This document shows positions 8,863 through 20,130 of a stretch of DNA of 41,528 nucleotides, in pieces (the first letter of the stretch is position 1; every line of letters starts with the position of its first letter). The stretch lies in the NCBI RefSeq assembly GCF_900566085.1, contig NZ_UPHT01000078.1, positions 1-41,528 of the forward strand, in the 5' to 3' direction. The notes beneath the pieces are model-generated. The model ran no database searches. It saw only the letters and a list, made by a program, of their open reading frames with translations, and was not told the DNA's origin. A program made the position numbers and the translations under genes. This DNA is from Mycobacterium attenuatum. Its GTDB lineage: Bacteria; Actinomycetota; Actinomycetes; Mycobacteriales; Mycobacteriaceae.

Positions 8863-10680
8863 GTGCTGACCGAGCTACGAATCGAGTCGCTGGGCGCCAT
8901 CAGCACCGCGACCGCCGAGTTCGATCGTGGGCTGACGGTACTCACCGGCGAGACCGGCACCGGCAAAACCATGGTGGTCACCGGGTTGCAGCTCTTGGGC
9001 GGTGCCCGGGCCGACCCGGCCCGGGTGCGCTCCGGGGCTGACCGTGCCGTGGTCGAAGGCCGTTTCACCACAACCGATCTCGACGATGCCACCGCCGCCC
9101 GGCTCGACGAGATTCTGGATGCGTCCGGGGCGCAGCGCGACGAGGACGACAGCGTGATCGCACTGCGCACGGTCAGCGGCACCGGACCGTCGCGCGCTTA
9201 CCTCGGCGGGCGCAGTGTGCCCGTCAAGTCGCTCAGCGGTTTCACCGACGAGATCCTCGCCCTGCATGGGCAAAACGACCAATTGCGGTTGATGCGATCC
9301 GACGAGCAACGCGGCGCGCTGGACCGCTTCGCGTCCAGCGGCCCCGCGGTGGAGCGCTACCGTAAGCTGCGCGACGCATGGCTGTCGGCGCGGCGCGACC
9401 TCACTGACCGGCGTAACCGGGCGCGCGAACTGGCCCAGGAAGCCGACCGGCTGCAGTTCGCATTGCAGGAGATCGGCACCGTCGACCCACAGCCGGGCGA
9501 GGACGAGTCGCTGGTGGCCGACATCGTGCGGCTCTCCGAGCTGGACACCCTGCGCGAGGCCGCGTCGGTGGCGCGCGTGGCGCTGGCCGGCGTGTCCGAC
9601 GATACGTTCGGCATCAGCGCGACCGAGTGCCTGGCGCGCGCCAAGGCAGCCCTGGAGTCGACCGACGACATTGCGCTGCGGGCGCTGGCCGAACAGATCG
9701 GCCAGGCACTGGCGGTGGCTGTCGATGCGGCCGGGGAACTCGGCAACTATGTGGACGAGCTGCCCGCCGATGCGAGCGCACTGGACGCCAAACTGGCCCG
9801 TCAGGCTCAACTGCGCACCCTGACGCGCAAGTACGCCGCCGACGTCAACGGGGTACTGCGGTGGGCGCAGGAGTCCCAGGACCGCCTGGCCCGGCTCGAC
9901 GTGTCCGAGGAGGGCCTGGCGGCGCTGGAACGCCGCGCCGAGCAGCTGGAGCGCGAATTAGCCCAAGCGGCAATCGATCTGAGCAAGATACGGCGCAAAG
10001 CGGCCAAGAAGCTGGCCACCGCGGTCACGGCGGAGTTGTCCGGCCTGGCGATGGCCGACGCGGAATTCACCATCGGTGTGAACACCGACGTGGCCGAGGG
10101 CGACGATCCCGCCGTGTTGACGTTGCCGTCGGGTGAGCGGGCCCGCGCCGGAGCCGACGGCATCGACCTGGTCGAGTTCGGTTTCGCCGCGCACCGCGGG
10201 ATGAGCGCGCTGCCGCTGGCCAAGAGCGCATCCGGCGGTGAGTTGTCCCGGGTGATGCTGGCGATCGAGGTCGTGCTGGCCACCTCGGGAAAACAGGCAG
10301 CCGGCACCACGATGGTGTTCGACGAGGTCGACGCCGGGGTCGGCGGCAGGGCAGCCGTCCAGATCGGGCGACGCCTGGCGAAGCTGGCGCAAACCCACCA
10401 GGTCATCGTGGTCACGCATTTACCTCAGGTGGCTGCCTACGCCGACGTGCATCTGATGGTGTATAGCACCGGGCGCAGCGGTGCCAGCGGGGTGCGGCGC
10501 CTGGACACCGACGACCGGGTGGCCGAGCTGGCCCGGATGCTGGCCGGCCTCGGTGAGTCGGACAGCGGCCGGGCGCATGCCCGGGAGTTGCTTGACGCCG
10601 CGCAGAACGACGCCGCGCAGAACGATGCCGCGCAGAACGACGCCGCGCAGAACGACGCCGCACACAACGACAGGGTCTAG
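8863..10680 (+). CDS. recN: DNA repair protein RecN
   Basis: SMC-like ATPase that acts early in repair of double-strand breaks. Walker A is GETGTGKT (29-36). A coiled-coil middle region of about residues 150-380 is rich in Arg, Glu, Ala and Leu. The ABC signature is SASGGELSRVMLA (about 453-465), followed by Walker B TTMVFDEVDAGVGG and the D-loop/switch HLPQVAAYAD. GTG start at 8863, 3 bases after nadK. Length is 605 residues, slightly over the usual size because the C-terminus ends in a run of five DAAQN/DAAHN pentapeptides from a 15-bp tandem repeat. That tail lies beyond the conserved fold. Confidence 0.96.
   Translation: MLTELRIESLGAISTATAEFDRGLTVLTGETGTGKTMVVTGLQLLGGARADPARVRSGADRAVVEGRFTTTDLDDATAARLDEILDASGAQRDEDDSVIALRTVSGTGPSRAYLGGRSVPVKSLSGFTDEILALHGQNDQLRLMRSDEQRGALDRFASSGPAVERYRKLRDAWLSARRDLTDRRNRARELAQEADRLQFALQEIGTVDPQPGEDESLVADIVRLSELDTLREAASVARVALAGVSDDTFGISATECLARAKAALESTDDIALRALAEQIGQALAVAVDAAGELGNYVDELPADASALDAKLARQAQLRTLTRKYAADVNGVLRWAQESQDRLARLDVSEEGLAALERRAEQLERELAQAAIDLSKIRRKAAKKLATAVTAELSGLAMADAEFTIGVNTDVAEGDDPAVLTLPSGERARAGADGIDLVEFGFAAHRGMSALPLAKSASGGELSRVMLAIEVVLATSGKQAAGTTMVFDEVDAGVGGRAAVQIGRRLAKLAQTHQVIVVTHLPQVAAYADVHLMVYSTGRSGASGVRRLDTDDRVAELARMLAGLGESDSGRAHARELLDAAQNDAAQNDAAQNDAAQNDAAHNDRV
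10594..10671 (+). repeat. 15-bp tandem repeat in the 3' end of recN
   Basis: Five in-frame copies of GACGCCGCGCAGAAC with one- or two-base variants encode DAAQN x4 then DAAHN at the RecN C-terminus. The number of copies can change by slippage without shifting the frame. The repeat is a VNTR-like locus candidate. Confidence 0.9.
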
Positions 10681-10841
10681 CCTCCCAACGTCGACGTCTT
10701 GTTGCCGTCTGGTCGCGATTGGCCAACAACTCGGCGCCTTGCGGCCTCGTGTGTGACAGTTGTGACTCTGTATAACTTATGGGGCTGGTGTTACGGCGCG
10801 CCTCCCCGCCCCGGCCATGCTTCCCCGACAGAATCGCCCCC

Positions 10842-12023
10842 ATGAAGATGTCAGCACTTCTGTCTCGTAACACCGCCCGGCCAGGTCTGGTCGGTACCGC
10901 CCGCGTCGACCGGAACATCGACCGCCTGCTGCGCAGGGTCTGTCCCGGCGACATCGTGGTGCTCGACATTCTCGATCTGGACCGCATCACCGCGGACGCG
11001 CTGGTGGAAGCTGACGTTGCCGCCGTCGTCAATGCATCGTCGTCGGTTTCGGGCCGCTATCCCAACCTGGGACCGGAGGTATTGGTCAACAACGGCGTCA
11101 CCCTGATCGACGAGACCGGACCCGAGGTCTTCAAGAAGGTCAAAGATGGCTCGAAGATTCGTGTGCATGAAGGGGGCGTGTATTCCGGCGACCGCCGGCT
11201 GATTCGCGGCACCGAACGCACCGACCACGATATTGCCGACCTGATGCGGGAGGCCAAGAGCGGCCTTGCGGCGCACCTGGAGGCGTTCGCCGGCAACACA
11301 ATTGAGTTCATCAGAAGTGAAAGCCCGTTGCTGATCGACGGCATCGGCATCCCTGATATCGACGTCGACATGCGCCGCCGGCACGTGGTGATCGTCGGTG
11401 AAGAGCCGGGAGCCGCCGATGATGTCAAGGCGCTCAAGCCCTTCGTCAAGGAGTACCAGCCGGTGCTCGTCGGCGTCGGGACCGGTGCCGATGTGTTGCG
11501 CAAGGCCGGGTATCGTCCGCAGCTCATCGTGGGCGACCCCGACCAGATCAGCACCGAGGTGCTCAAGTGCGGTGCCCAGGTGGTGTTGCCCGCCGACGCC
11601 GACGGCCATGCGCCCGGGCTGGAGCGGATCCAGGACCTCGGTGTCGGGGCGATGACGTTCCCTGCCGCCGGTTCGGCAATCGATCTGGCCTTGCTGCTCG
11701 CCGACCACCATGGTGCCGCACTGCTGGTCACCGCCGGGCACACCGCAAACATCGAGACCTTCTTCGACCGGACGCGGGCCCAAAGCAACCCGTCGACCTT
11801 CCTCACCAGGCTGCGGGTGGGGGAGAAGCTGGTGGACGCCAAGGCCGTCGCCACCTTGTACCGCAACCATATTTCGGCTGGAGCGATCGCGCTGTTGGCG
11901 TTGACGATGCTGATCGCCATCATCGTTGTCCTGTGGGTTTCCCGCGCCGACGGTGTGGTGCTGCACTGGATCGTCGACTACTGGAACCGCTTCTCCCTGT
12001 GGGTGCAGAACTTGGTGACCTAA
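10842..12023 (+). CDS. steA: SteA-like membrane protein linked to cell-wall/septum function
   Basis: Conserved actinobacterial protein corresponding to Rv1697. In Corynebacterium its homologue SteA forms a complex with SteB and affects septal peptidoglycan hydrolysis. Most of the 393 residues are cytoplasmic: an N-terminal SALLSRNTARPGLVG segment, a thiamin-pyrophosphokinase-like nucleotide-binding region (VGVGTGADVLRKAGYRPQLI and VGDPDQIS, about residues 205-235), then one C-terminal transmembrane helix (GAIALLALTMLIAIIVVLWV, about 346-365). I use ATG 10842 because orthologues start at M-x-MSALLSRN; an ATG at 10779 would add 21 unconserved residues. A TATAAC/TAACTT -10-like element lies at 10771-10778. 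It is followed 21 bases later by mctB, its functional partner. Confidence 0.88.
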   Translation: MKMSALLSRNTARPGLVGTARVDRNIDRLLRRVCPGDIVVLDILDLDRITADALVEADVAAVVNASSSVSGRYPNLGPEVLVNNGVTLIDETGPEVFKKVKDGSKIRVHEGGVYSGDRRLIRGTERTDHDIADLMREAKSGLAAHLEAFAGNTIEFIRSESPLLIDGIGIPDIDVDMRRRHVVIVGEEPGAADDVKALKPFVKEYQPVLVGVGTGADVLRKAGYRPQLIVGDPDQISTEVLKCGAQVVLPADADGHAPGLERIQDLGVGAMTFPAAGSAIDLALLLADHHGAALLVTAGHTANIETFFDRTRAQSNPSTFLTRLRVGEKLVDAKAVATLYRNHISAGAIALLALTMLIAIIVVLWVSRADGVVLHWIVDYWNRFSLWVQNLVT

Positions 12024-12044
12024 CGCTTCGAGGACGGTGCCTTC

Positions 12045-12998
12045 ATGATCTCGTTACGCCAACATGCGATTTCGCTGGCTGCCGTCTTCCTGGCGCTGGC
12101 AATCGGAGTCGTGCTCGGTTCGGGCTTCTTCTCCGATACGCTGCTGTCCAGCCTGCGTAACGAGAAGCGGGACCTGGCCGCCCAGATCAGCGGACTCAAC
12201 GACCAGCGCAATGCGCTTAACGAAAAACTCAGTGCCGCAAATACTTTCGATACTCAGGTGCTCGGTCGGATCGTGCACGACGCGTTGGCCGGCAAGACGG
12301 TGGTGATCTTTCGAACCCCGGATGCCAAGGACGACGACGTCGCCATGGTGTCGAAGATCGTCGGACAGGCCGGTGGTTCGGTCACCGGCACCGTGTCGTT
12401 GACCCAGGAGTTCGTCGAAGCCAATTCGGCGGAAAAGCTGCGTTCGGTGGTGAACTCGTCGATCCTGCCTGCCGGTACGCAGCTGAGCACCAAGCTCGTC
12501 GACCAAGGTTCCCAGGCCGGTGACCTGCTCGGGATCGCCATGCTGAGCCCCGTCAACCCGGCCAACCCGCCGGCGCCACCGGTCGACGACGCCCAGCGCG
12601 ACACCGTGTTCGCGGCGCTGCGCGAGACCGGCTTCATCACCTACCAGCCCGCCGACCACTTCGGAGTGGCAAACACGGGCATCGTCATCACCGGCGGAGG
12701 TCTGCCCGCAGATGCCGGCAACCAGGGGGTCAGCGTGGCGCGGTTCGCCGCTGCGCTGGCGCCGCACGGTTCTGGCATCGTGCTCGCCGGCCGGGATGGC
12801 TCATCGACCGGCAGCGCGGCCGTCGCAGTCACCCGCGCCGACGCCGGCATGGCCGCCACCGTTAGCACCGTCGACGACGTCGACGCCGCGCCGGGCCGCA
12901 TCACGGCGATCCTGGCCTTGCACGACTTGATCAACGGCGGTCACCCGGCCCACTACGGCACCGGTCACGGGGCCACGTCGGTGACGGTTCCCCAGTAG
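12045..12998 (+). CDS. mctB: MctB/SteB envelope channel or scaffold protein
   Basis: Homologue of Rv1698 (MctB), proposed as an outer-membrane copper channel in M. tuberculosis and studied as SteB, partner of SteA, in corynebacteria. Residues 1-32 contain one hydrophobic membrane anchor (AISLAAVFLALAIGVVLGSG). A predicted coiled coil covers about residues 30-65 (LLSSLRNEKRDLAAQISGLN). The remainder is a soluble, probably periplasmic, alpha/beta domain rich in Ala, Gly and Val. ATG 12045 has a GAGGA ribosome site. The single N-terminal helix and coiled coil fit a SteB-like anchored protein; I see no beta-barrel signature, so the channel role is not supported by sequence alone. Confidence 0.88.
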   Translation: MISLRQHAISLAAVFLALAIGVVLGSGFFSDTLLSSLRNEKRDLAAQISGLNDQRNALNEKLSAANTFDTQVLGRIVHDALAGKTVVIFRTPDAKDDDVAMVSKIVGQAGGSVTGTVSLTQEFVEANSAEKLRSVVNSSILPAGTQLSTKLVDQGSQAGDLLGIAMLSPVNPANPPAPPVDDAQRDTVFAALRETGFITYQPADHFGVANTGIVITGGGLPADAGNQGVSVARFAAALAPHGSGIVLAGRDGSSTGSAAVAVTRADAGMAATVSTVDDVDAAPGRITAILALHDLINGGHPAHYGTGHGATSVTVPQ

Positions 12999-13060
12999 GC
13001 CCCGGCAGTCCCCGGTTAAGCCGGTCGGGCGTGTTCGCCACGACGCGGCGCCGTGGGTGT

Positions 13061-13066
13061 TAGGGT
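13061..13066 (+). promoter_or_regulatory. possible pyrG promoter -10 element
   Basis: TAGGGT fits the mycobacterial -10 consensus TANNNT and lies about 79 bases before the pyrG TTG start, in the gap after mctB. No convincing -35 is seen. The leader between it and the start ends with a strong GGAGG ribosome site. Confidence 0.35.
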
Positions 13067-13096
13067 GGGATTCCGTGGGTCGGCAGGCCCAGCTAG

Positions 13097-15529
<2,433 letters not shown>

Positions 15530-15533
<4 letters not shown>

Positions 15534-16462
15534 CGCTAGAAGCACAACTGCAGGGCTACCTTGACCATCTGGCGATCGAACGCGGTGTGGCGGCCAACAC
15601 CCTGAGTTCCTACCGGCGAGACCTGCGCCGCTACACCAAGCACCTCGAAGACCGGGGGATCACCGATCTGGCCGGCGTCGGCGAGGACGACGTCAGCGAC
15701 TTTCTGGTGGCACTGCGGCGCGGCGATCCCGACTCGGGGGCGACGGCGCTGTCTGAGGTGTCGGCGGCCCGGGCGCTGATCGCGGTGCGCGGACTGCATC
15801 GGTTCGCCGCTGCCGAAGGCCTGGCCGAGCTCGATGTGGCACGCGCGGTCCGGCCGCCGACGCCGGGCCGGCGGCTGCCCAAGAGTCTGACGGTCGACCA
15901 GGTGCTGGCTCTGCTGGCAGGCGCGGGCGGCGACAATCCGGCCGACGGGCCGCTGACCTTGCGCAACCGGGCACTGCTGGAACTGCTGTATTCGACCGGG
16001 TCCCGCATCTCCGAAGCCGTGGGTCTCGACGTCGACGACGTCGACACCCACGCCCGGTCGGTGTTGTTGCGCGGCAAGGGAGGTAAACAACGGCTGGTTC
16101 CGGTGGGACGGCCGGCGGTGCACGCGCTGGACGCTTACCTGGTGCGCGGGCGCCCGGATTTGGCCCGCCGCGGCCGCGGCACGGCCGCGATCTTTCTCAA
16201 TTCCCGCGGCGGCCGGTTGTCACGGCAAAGCGCATGGCAGGTGCTGCAGGATGCGGCTGAGCGCGCCGGCATCACCGCGGGCGTGTCGCCGCACATGCTG
16301 CGACATTCGTTCGCCACCCACCTGCTCGAGGGCGGTGCCGATGTCCGGGTGGTGCAGGAACTGTTGGGGCACGCCTCGGTGACCACGACGCAGATCTACA
16401 CCCTGGTCACCGTTCACGCGTTGCGAGAGGTGTGGGCCGGAGCGCATCCGCGGGCGACTTGA
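15530..16462 (+). CDS. xerD: tyrosine recombinase XerD
   Basis: Site-specific recombinase that, with XerC, resolves chromosome dimers at dif. The N-terminal SAM-like core-binding domain is [20 protein letters not shown] through about residue 95. The catalytic domain has Arg in [30 protein letters not shown] (His-x-x-Arg), [13 protein letters not shown] (His) and the nucleophilic Tyr in TQIYT. GTG start at 15530 overlaps the Nudix stop; the frame is open further upstream, but that is the Nudix gene in another frame. 310 residues. It marks the end of the conserved block; the accessory region begins after it. Confidence 0.95.
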
Positions 16463-16591
16463 CCGGTGCCATTGGGGCGACGGCTGTTCGCGCTTGTCCC
16501 AACACCGTTGGCGCAATGGTGGGTGCGGCTGCGCGAAGAACACTTACGTTCGGCTGGTCGCATGACAGGCGAAATTCGAGGCCGACAGATT

Positions 16592-16603
16592 TAGACTGCT
16601 GCG
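16592..16603 (+). promoter_or_regulatory. promoter -10 for a leaderless LipJ-like transcript
   Basis: TAGACT (16592-16597) matches the mycobacterial -10 consensus, and the GTG start codon begins 6 bases later. That spacing places the transcription start at or next to the GTG. No ribosome site precedes the gene, consistent with leaderless translation, which is common in mycobacteria. Confidence 0.5.
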
Positions 16604-17923
16604 GTGTTCTCGGAGACGCGCTACGCCCTGAACGGTGACTTGCGCGTCGCCTATCGCACGTCGGAGGCGGGTGAACGCGACATTGTGTTCGTCCCGAATT
16701 GGTTTTTTTGCTGCGAGGTGCTGCCGGAACTGCCGTCCCTTCAGGGGTGGGTCGAGGCGATGACATCACTTGGCCGACTGATCTTCTTCGACCAGCCGGG
16801 CACGGGAGTGTCCGATCCGGTCACTGCCGGCGCGCGGCCGACGTTGGAGCAATGGGCCGACAGCATCACCGCCGTGTTGGACGATCTCGGCAGTCACGAA
16901 GCGGTCCTGGTCGCGGTCGGCGGCGGGTTGGCAACCGCGGCGTTGTTCGCGGCGACACATCCGTCTCGCACCACCGCGCTGGTCGCGCTCGAGGTCTTCG
17001 CGGACCAGATGGCTGAACGCCGCGATGGGCGCACGTCGACGCAACTGTTTGATGCCGCGGTCGCGGTGTGGGGAACCGGGCTGACGCAGCATGCGCATAA
17101 TCCGGACATGCCCTGGAACGAGGAGATCCGGGCTACCTGGGCACGAGAGGAGCGGTTGGCGGCCAGCCCGGCAACCGTGGCTCTCATGATGCCGCTGTTG
17201 TCTGAATTGGACGTGCGGGCGGTGCTGCCCACAATCCGGGTGCCCACCCTCGTCGTCCAGCACACCGACGACGCGACCATCCCGCGCGCGGCGGGCAAGT
17301 ACGTGGCCGACCGCATTCCGGGCGCGAAATATGTTGAGCTGCCGGGGCGCAACATGTACCACTTCGTTGAACCGTGGCGTGCGTCGTTTCAGGAGATCTC
17401 CGAATTCCTCACCGGGCATCGGGCGCAGGTGCCGGATGACCGGATTCTGGCCACGGTACTGTTCACCGACATTGTGGACTCGACACGGTGTGCGGCGCAG
17501 CTTGGTGACCGGGATTGGCGTGCGGTGCTCGATGCCCACGACGCCGTCGTCCGCTCGCAACTGGCCCGGTTTCGGGGCCGCGAGGTGAACACGTCCGGCG
17601 ACGGCTTCCTGGCGATGTTTGACGGCCCGCAGCGAGCGATCCGCTGCGCCATGGCAATTCGTGACGCGGTGCAGACGCTCGGCATTAAGGTCCGCGCCGG
17701 GCTGCACACCGGCGAATGCGAAGTCCGCGGCGATGACATCGGCGGGATCGCCGTGCATATCGGGGCCCGGGTGTGCGCCCTGGCCGGACCGAGCGAGGTG
17801 CTCGTGTCCAGCACACTGCACGATCTGGTCATCGGGTCAGGACTGCTTTTTGTAGAACGCGGCGCGCATCAACTCAAGGGTGTGCCCGGGGAGTGGCGTC
17901 TGTTCGCCGTCGTCTCCGCCTGA
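16604..17923 (+). CDS. alpha/beta-hydrolase-like domain fused to class III adenylate cyclase (LipJ type)
   Basis: Same architecture as M. tuberculosis Rv1900c (LipJ): an N-terminal alpha/beta-hydrolase fold (residues 1-265) and a C-terminal class III nucleotide cyclase (about 280-438) that would make cAMP. The cyclase keeps both metal Asps (FTDIVDST, D289; NTSGDGF, D333). The usual substrate-specifying Lys is Asn (N329), as in LipJ-type cyclases, and AVHIGARVCA carries His where the transition-state Asn is usual, with Arg kept. In the hydrolase part the nucleophile elbow, normally G-x-S-x-G, reads AVGGGLAT, so the catalytic Ser appears lost; the late Asp and His (TDDATIP, YHF) remain. It may be a ligand-sensing rather than hydrolytic domain. 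Monocistronic, leaderless GTG start. Confidence 0.88.
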   Translation: MFSETRYALNGDLRVAYRTSEAGERDIVFVPNWFFCCEVLPELPSLQGWVEAMTSLGRLIFFDQPGTGVSDPVTAGARPTLEQWADSITAVLDDLGSHEAVLVAVGGGLATAALFAATHPSRTTALVALEVFADQMAERRDGRTSTQLFDAAVAVWGTGLTQHAHNPDMPWNEEIRATWAREERLAASPATVALMMPLLSELDVRAVLPTIRVPTLVVQHTDDATIPRAAGKYVADRIPGAKYVELPGRNMYHFVEPWRASFQEISEFLTGHRAQVPDDRILATVLFTDIVDSTRCAAQLGDRDWRAVLDAHDAVVRSQLARFRGREVNTSGDGFLAMFDGPQRAIRCAMAIRDAVQTLGIKVRAGLHTGECEVRGDDIGGIAVHIGARVCALAGPSEVLVSSTLHDLVIGSGLLFVERGAHQLKGVPGEWRLFAVVSA

Positions 17924-18752
17924 ATCGCCGACCGTCAGAAGGGTGGGGGTTCTTGCACGCCGATCGCGGCTGCCAATGCACCTCCGCGCAGCTCGCCCGG
18001 TTCGCCCACGAGCCAATCTCGCCCGTTCGGTCGGCCGCACCGCAGTATGATGGCGACATACTCGATCTGAGCCTCGTTGCGGCACAGCGATAGGCTGTTC
18101 TAACTGTCGGCGACGTCTGTCGACTTCTACCGCAGTGCGTGCTGTCGTTCTGCGCCAGGTGGCCAAGGAGTCGCAACGATTTCACTGGTGGTGCGGCGGC
18201 AGCAGTCGCTTCGAGTAGTGGCCGGATGCCGTATGCCCGCTCAATGATGGCCCAGCATCGGAAGTCCTAGCGCTGCAAATGTGCTCGGCGCACGCAACTG
18301 TGCGCTGCGCAACCTTGTCGCCGTGGTTCTGCCGGCAATGGCGCTTCGTCGCCGGTGGGGTCGTCGGTGATCGACGAGCTGGTGCGCGAGGGTGAGCGAT
18401 TCCGGTGTTTTCAGCGCCGGGGCCAGGGTCACTTCGTAACCACCGCGTCCACCGCGGAACTCAAGATCGGCCGAACATGGCGGTCGACGCGGCTACCAAG
18501 AGCGCCGTGCGCACTGTCATGGAAGGCTGCCAGGAGTCGACGGACGGCGCGGTCAGGTCACTTCGGAGGCCGAACCAGCAGTAACGACGGCGGCATGGCT
18601 TTCGCTCCGCGGGCCGCGCCACGACCGCGATGCGGTGGTCATTGATGCGGCAGTTCTCCCTCCACGATCTGCCGTTTCGTTAACAACGGATCCGAGGACA
18701 GGTCCAGTCCAACATGCCCCGCGTTTGTCTTCCCGGCGGGCTTTTACCGAAA
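17924..18752. other. decayed intergenic region, no intact gene
   Basis: About 830 bases in which every frame is short or interrupted. One stretch around 18477-18535 reads MAVDAATKSAVRTVMEGCQE, faintly like the start of a DUF1398-type protein, but it degenerates at once. A minus-strand open stretch ending near 18241 includes EVTLAPALKTPESLTLAHQL; I do not recognise it. I find no transposase or tRNA. M. tuberculosis has a 13E12-repeat gene near here, but I cannot match its sequence. Confidence 0.5.
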
Positions 18753-19505
18753 CTATTTATTGTAATTTTTTCGTGCTTCAATCCGTCTGTATACCTCAGC
18801 CATCCTCTCAGCTAAGGTTGACTGAAATGCATCCTCTCCCTCATCATTTAGCCTCAGATTATCTGACGGTTCGTCCTCTATCACCACAACTCTGTCTACA
18901 ATGCCATTTTTGCGTGCTTCAATTCGCTCGTATACCTCGGCCATTCTCTCGGCTAATGTATTCTGAAATTCAGCTTCACTCCGATCATTCATGTTCGAGG
19001 TGTATTGCGCTTGTGGATCTATCACCACTACCCAATCCTCGTCATTATCAATCGGGTCTATGGGAGTAACCGGAATCGTCGCAGCAGCGGTGCCCGTTAC
19101 GTCCAGCCAGTCGCCCATTATGTCGTTGTCACTGATGTTGGAGGCTCTCGGCGATATTTGTAGCGCAGCCCCACTTCCCTCGGAGTCGACGCCCTGGTTG
19201 CTTGAGCCGGAGGAAGCGGAGACATTGTTGTTTTCGCAGCTGTCGAGTTTGAAGCCGTCATGAGAGGTCAGGGCGATGGCGAGTCTGCCAACACCGATAT
19301 GCCGGGCGCCGGTACCCAGCTGCAGGGTGGTGCTGGTGTCGCTTATGGCCGCAGCGCCACTGGTCAGCGCTAACGCTCCTAACACCGCACTCGCGATTCC
19401 TTTGCGTCGCAATGGTTTATCGTCGCGAAGCTGCTCGTGAGGTAAGCCAGAATCGATCACGCTGGCTTTGGGTTGAGGTGCCGGATCGGAGGCGGCTCTA
19501 GTCAT
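18753..19505 (-). CDS. unrecognised secreted-looking protein with two 47-residue C-terminal repeats
   Basis: Orphan gene, AT-rich compared with its neighbours, especially 18745-19000. ATG 19505 has a GAAAGGG ribosome site. Residues 30-55 (LRRKGIASAVLGALALTSGA) look like a signal peptide with a long n-region and an arginine pair. A Gly/Ser/Asn-rich stretch follows, with SENNNVSASSGSSNQG-like composition and one Cys. The C-terminal 94 residues are two tandem repeats of 47, each beginning D-x-VVVI and ending in FQ-TLAERMAEVY-RIEARKN, which should form an amphipathic helix. Each helix contains Y-x-x-x-E, the minimal ESX secretion motif, though that alone is weak. I recognise no family. Composition and repeats suggest recent acquisition or a host-interaction protein. 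Confidence 0.65.
   Translation of the reverse strand: MTRAASDPAPQPKASVIDSGLPHEQLRDDKPLRRKGIASAVLGALALTSGAAAISDTSTTLQLGTGARHIGVGRLAIALTSHDGFKLDSCENNNVSASSGSSNQGVDSEGSGAALQISPRASNISDNDIMGDWLDVTGTAAATIPVTPIDPIDNDEDWVVVIDPQAQYTSNMNDRSEAEFQNTLAERMAEVYERIEARKNGIVDRVVVIEDEPSDNLRLNDEGEDAFQSTLAERMAEVYRRIEARKNYNK
18756..19037 (-). repeat. two 141-bp in-frame direct repeats
   Basis: Units at 19037-18897 and 18896-18756 (minus strand) encode 47 residues each and are most alike over the LAERMAEVY-RIEARKN helix, also at DNA level (CGTGCTTCAAT-CG on the plus strand). The N-terminal half of each unit has diverged more than the helix, so the helix seems to be under selection. Confidence 0.85.
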
Positions 19506-19801
19506 GTGTCGTGGCCCTTTCGGTGATAGCCGACCCAGTAACGGTGGTCGATTGAAATCGGCATGGCATTAAGACAGCAAATGCTTCGCAAATTGTGAGG
19601 GTAAACATTGGCGCGGTGAGCGGTCAGCTCATCGGGTTCCCTATGCCGCAAGCTGGCACCGGTAGGCCGTACCCTCGCCGCGGGGGAGCCGGGCATCAGA
19701 GTAGATGCGGCAGCTGACAACGCCTATCCCCCAACCGTCTATATCGAGTTCCACCGATCGGTGGACCTCGTGTCAGGGCCGTCGACAAGATTGCTGGTGC
19801 G
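19506..19801. other. intergenic region, nothing recognised
   Basis: Contains the ribosome site and promoter of the minus-strand repeat protein and the 3' flank of the broken mazF. A plus-strand stretch near 19720-19790 reads AYPPTVYIEFHRSVDLVSG, but it has no start context and no family I recognise. Confidence 0.4.
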
Positions 19802-20130
19802 TCATCGACAGCGGCCGACCGCGACCTCGGGAGCCGCGCAACTCGCCCGCATCCGGGCGTCGGCGCGTCGGCCAAGCCGATTCACCAACGCTCCCATACA
19901 GACACTGTCAACTAAATCCGGATTCACCGCCGAACGGAGCGGGATCGGGTCGGAACCCGGTTCAAGGCCAACCTCGCTGGCCCGCCCGCCAATGGTCGTG
20001 GTGCACGGTGCGACGAGTGCCCGTCGAAGCCGAGGGATCGCCGCATCGCGCGACAGCACACCGGCAGACGCCGGACGATCTCGGCCATCTCACACCACCA
20101 CCGCTCTCCGCGTGCCGAAAGTGCGCTCAC
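19802..20130 (-). pseudogene. MazF/PemK-type toxin, frameshifted
   Basis: Remnant of an endoribonuclease toxin. The first part, from GTG 20130, reads RGERWWWCEMAEIVRR, matching the RGEVWW-E start of MazF. The frame is then lost between about 20060 and 20095, and the rest continues one frame over as VLSRDAAIPRLRRALVAPCT, then PIPLRSAVNPDLVDSV and LVNRLGRRADARMR. The joined sequence of about 109 residues is the normal size of MazF. The GTG overlaps the stop of the upstream antitoxin-like frame, the usual antitoxin-toxin layout. The conserved substrate-contact segment after the RR is damaged, so activity is unlikely. Confidence 0.8.

Noticed and set aside
8875..9810. Minus-strand 311-codon frame opposite recN
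   Set aside because: Composition artefact of GC-rich third positions; no start context or domain, while recN is certain.
18756..19037. CRISPR-like array
   Set aside because: Only two long in-frame repeats encoding protein; no short repeats, spacers or cas genes.
18753..19505. ESX substrate call for the repeat protein based on Y-x-x-x-E
   Set aside because: The motif is short and common in helices; no WxG turn or PE/PPE/ESAT-6 fold is seen, and a normal signal peptide fits better.
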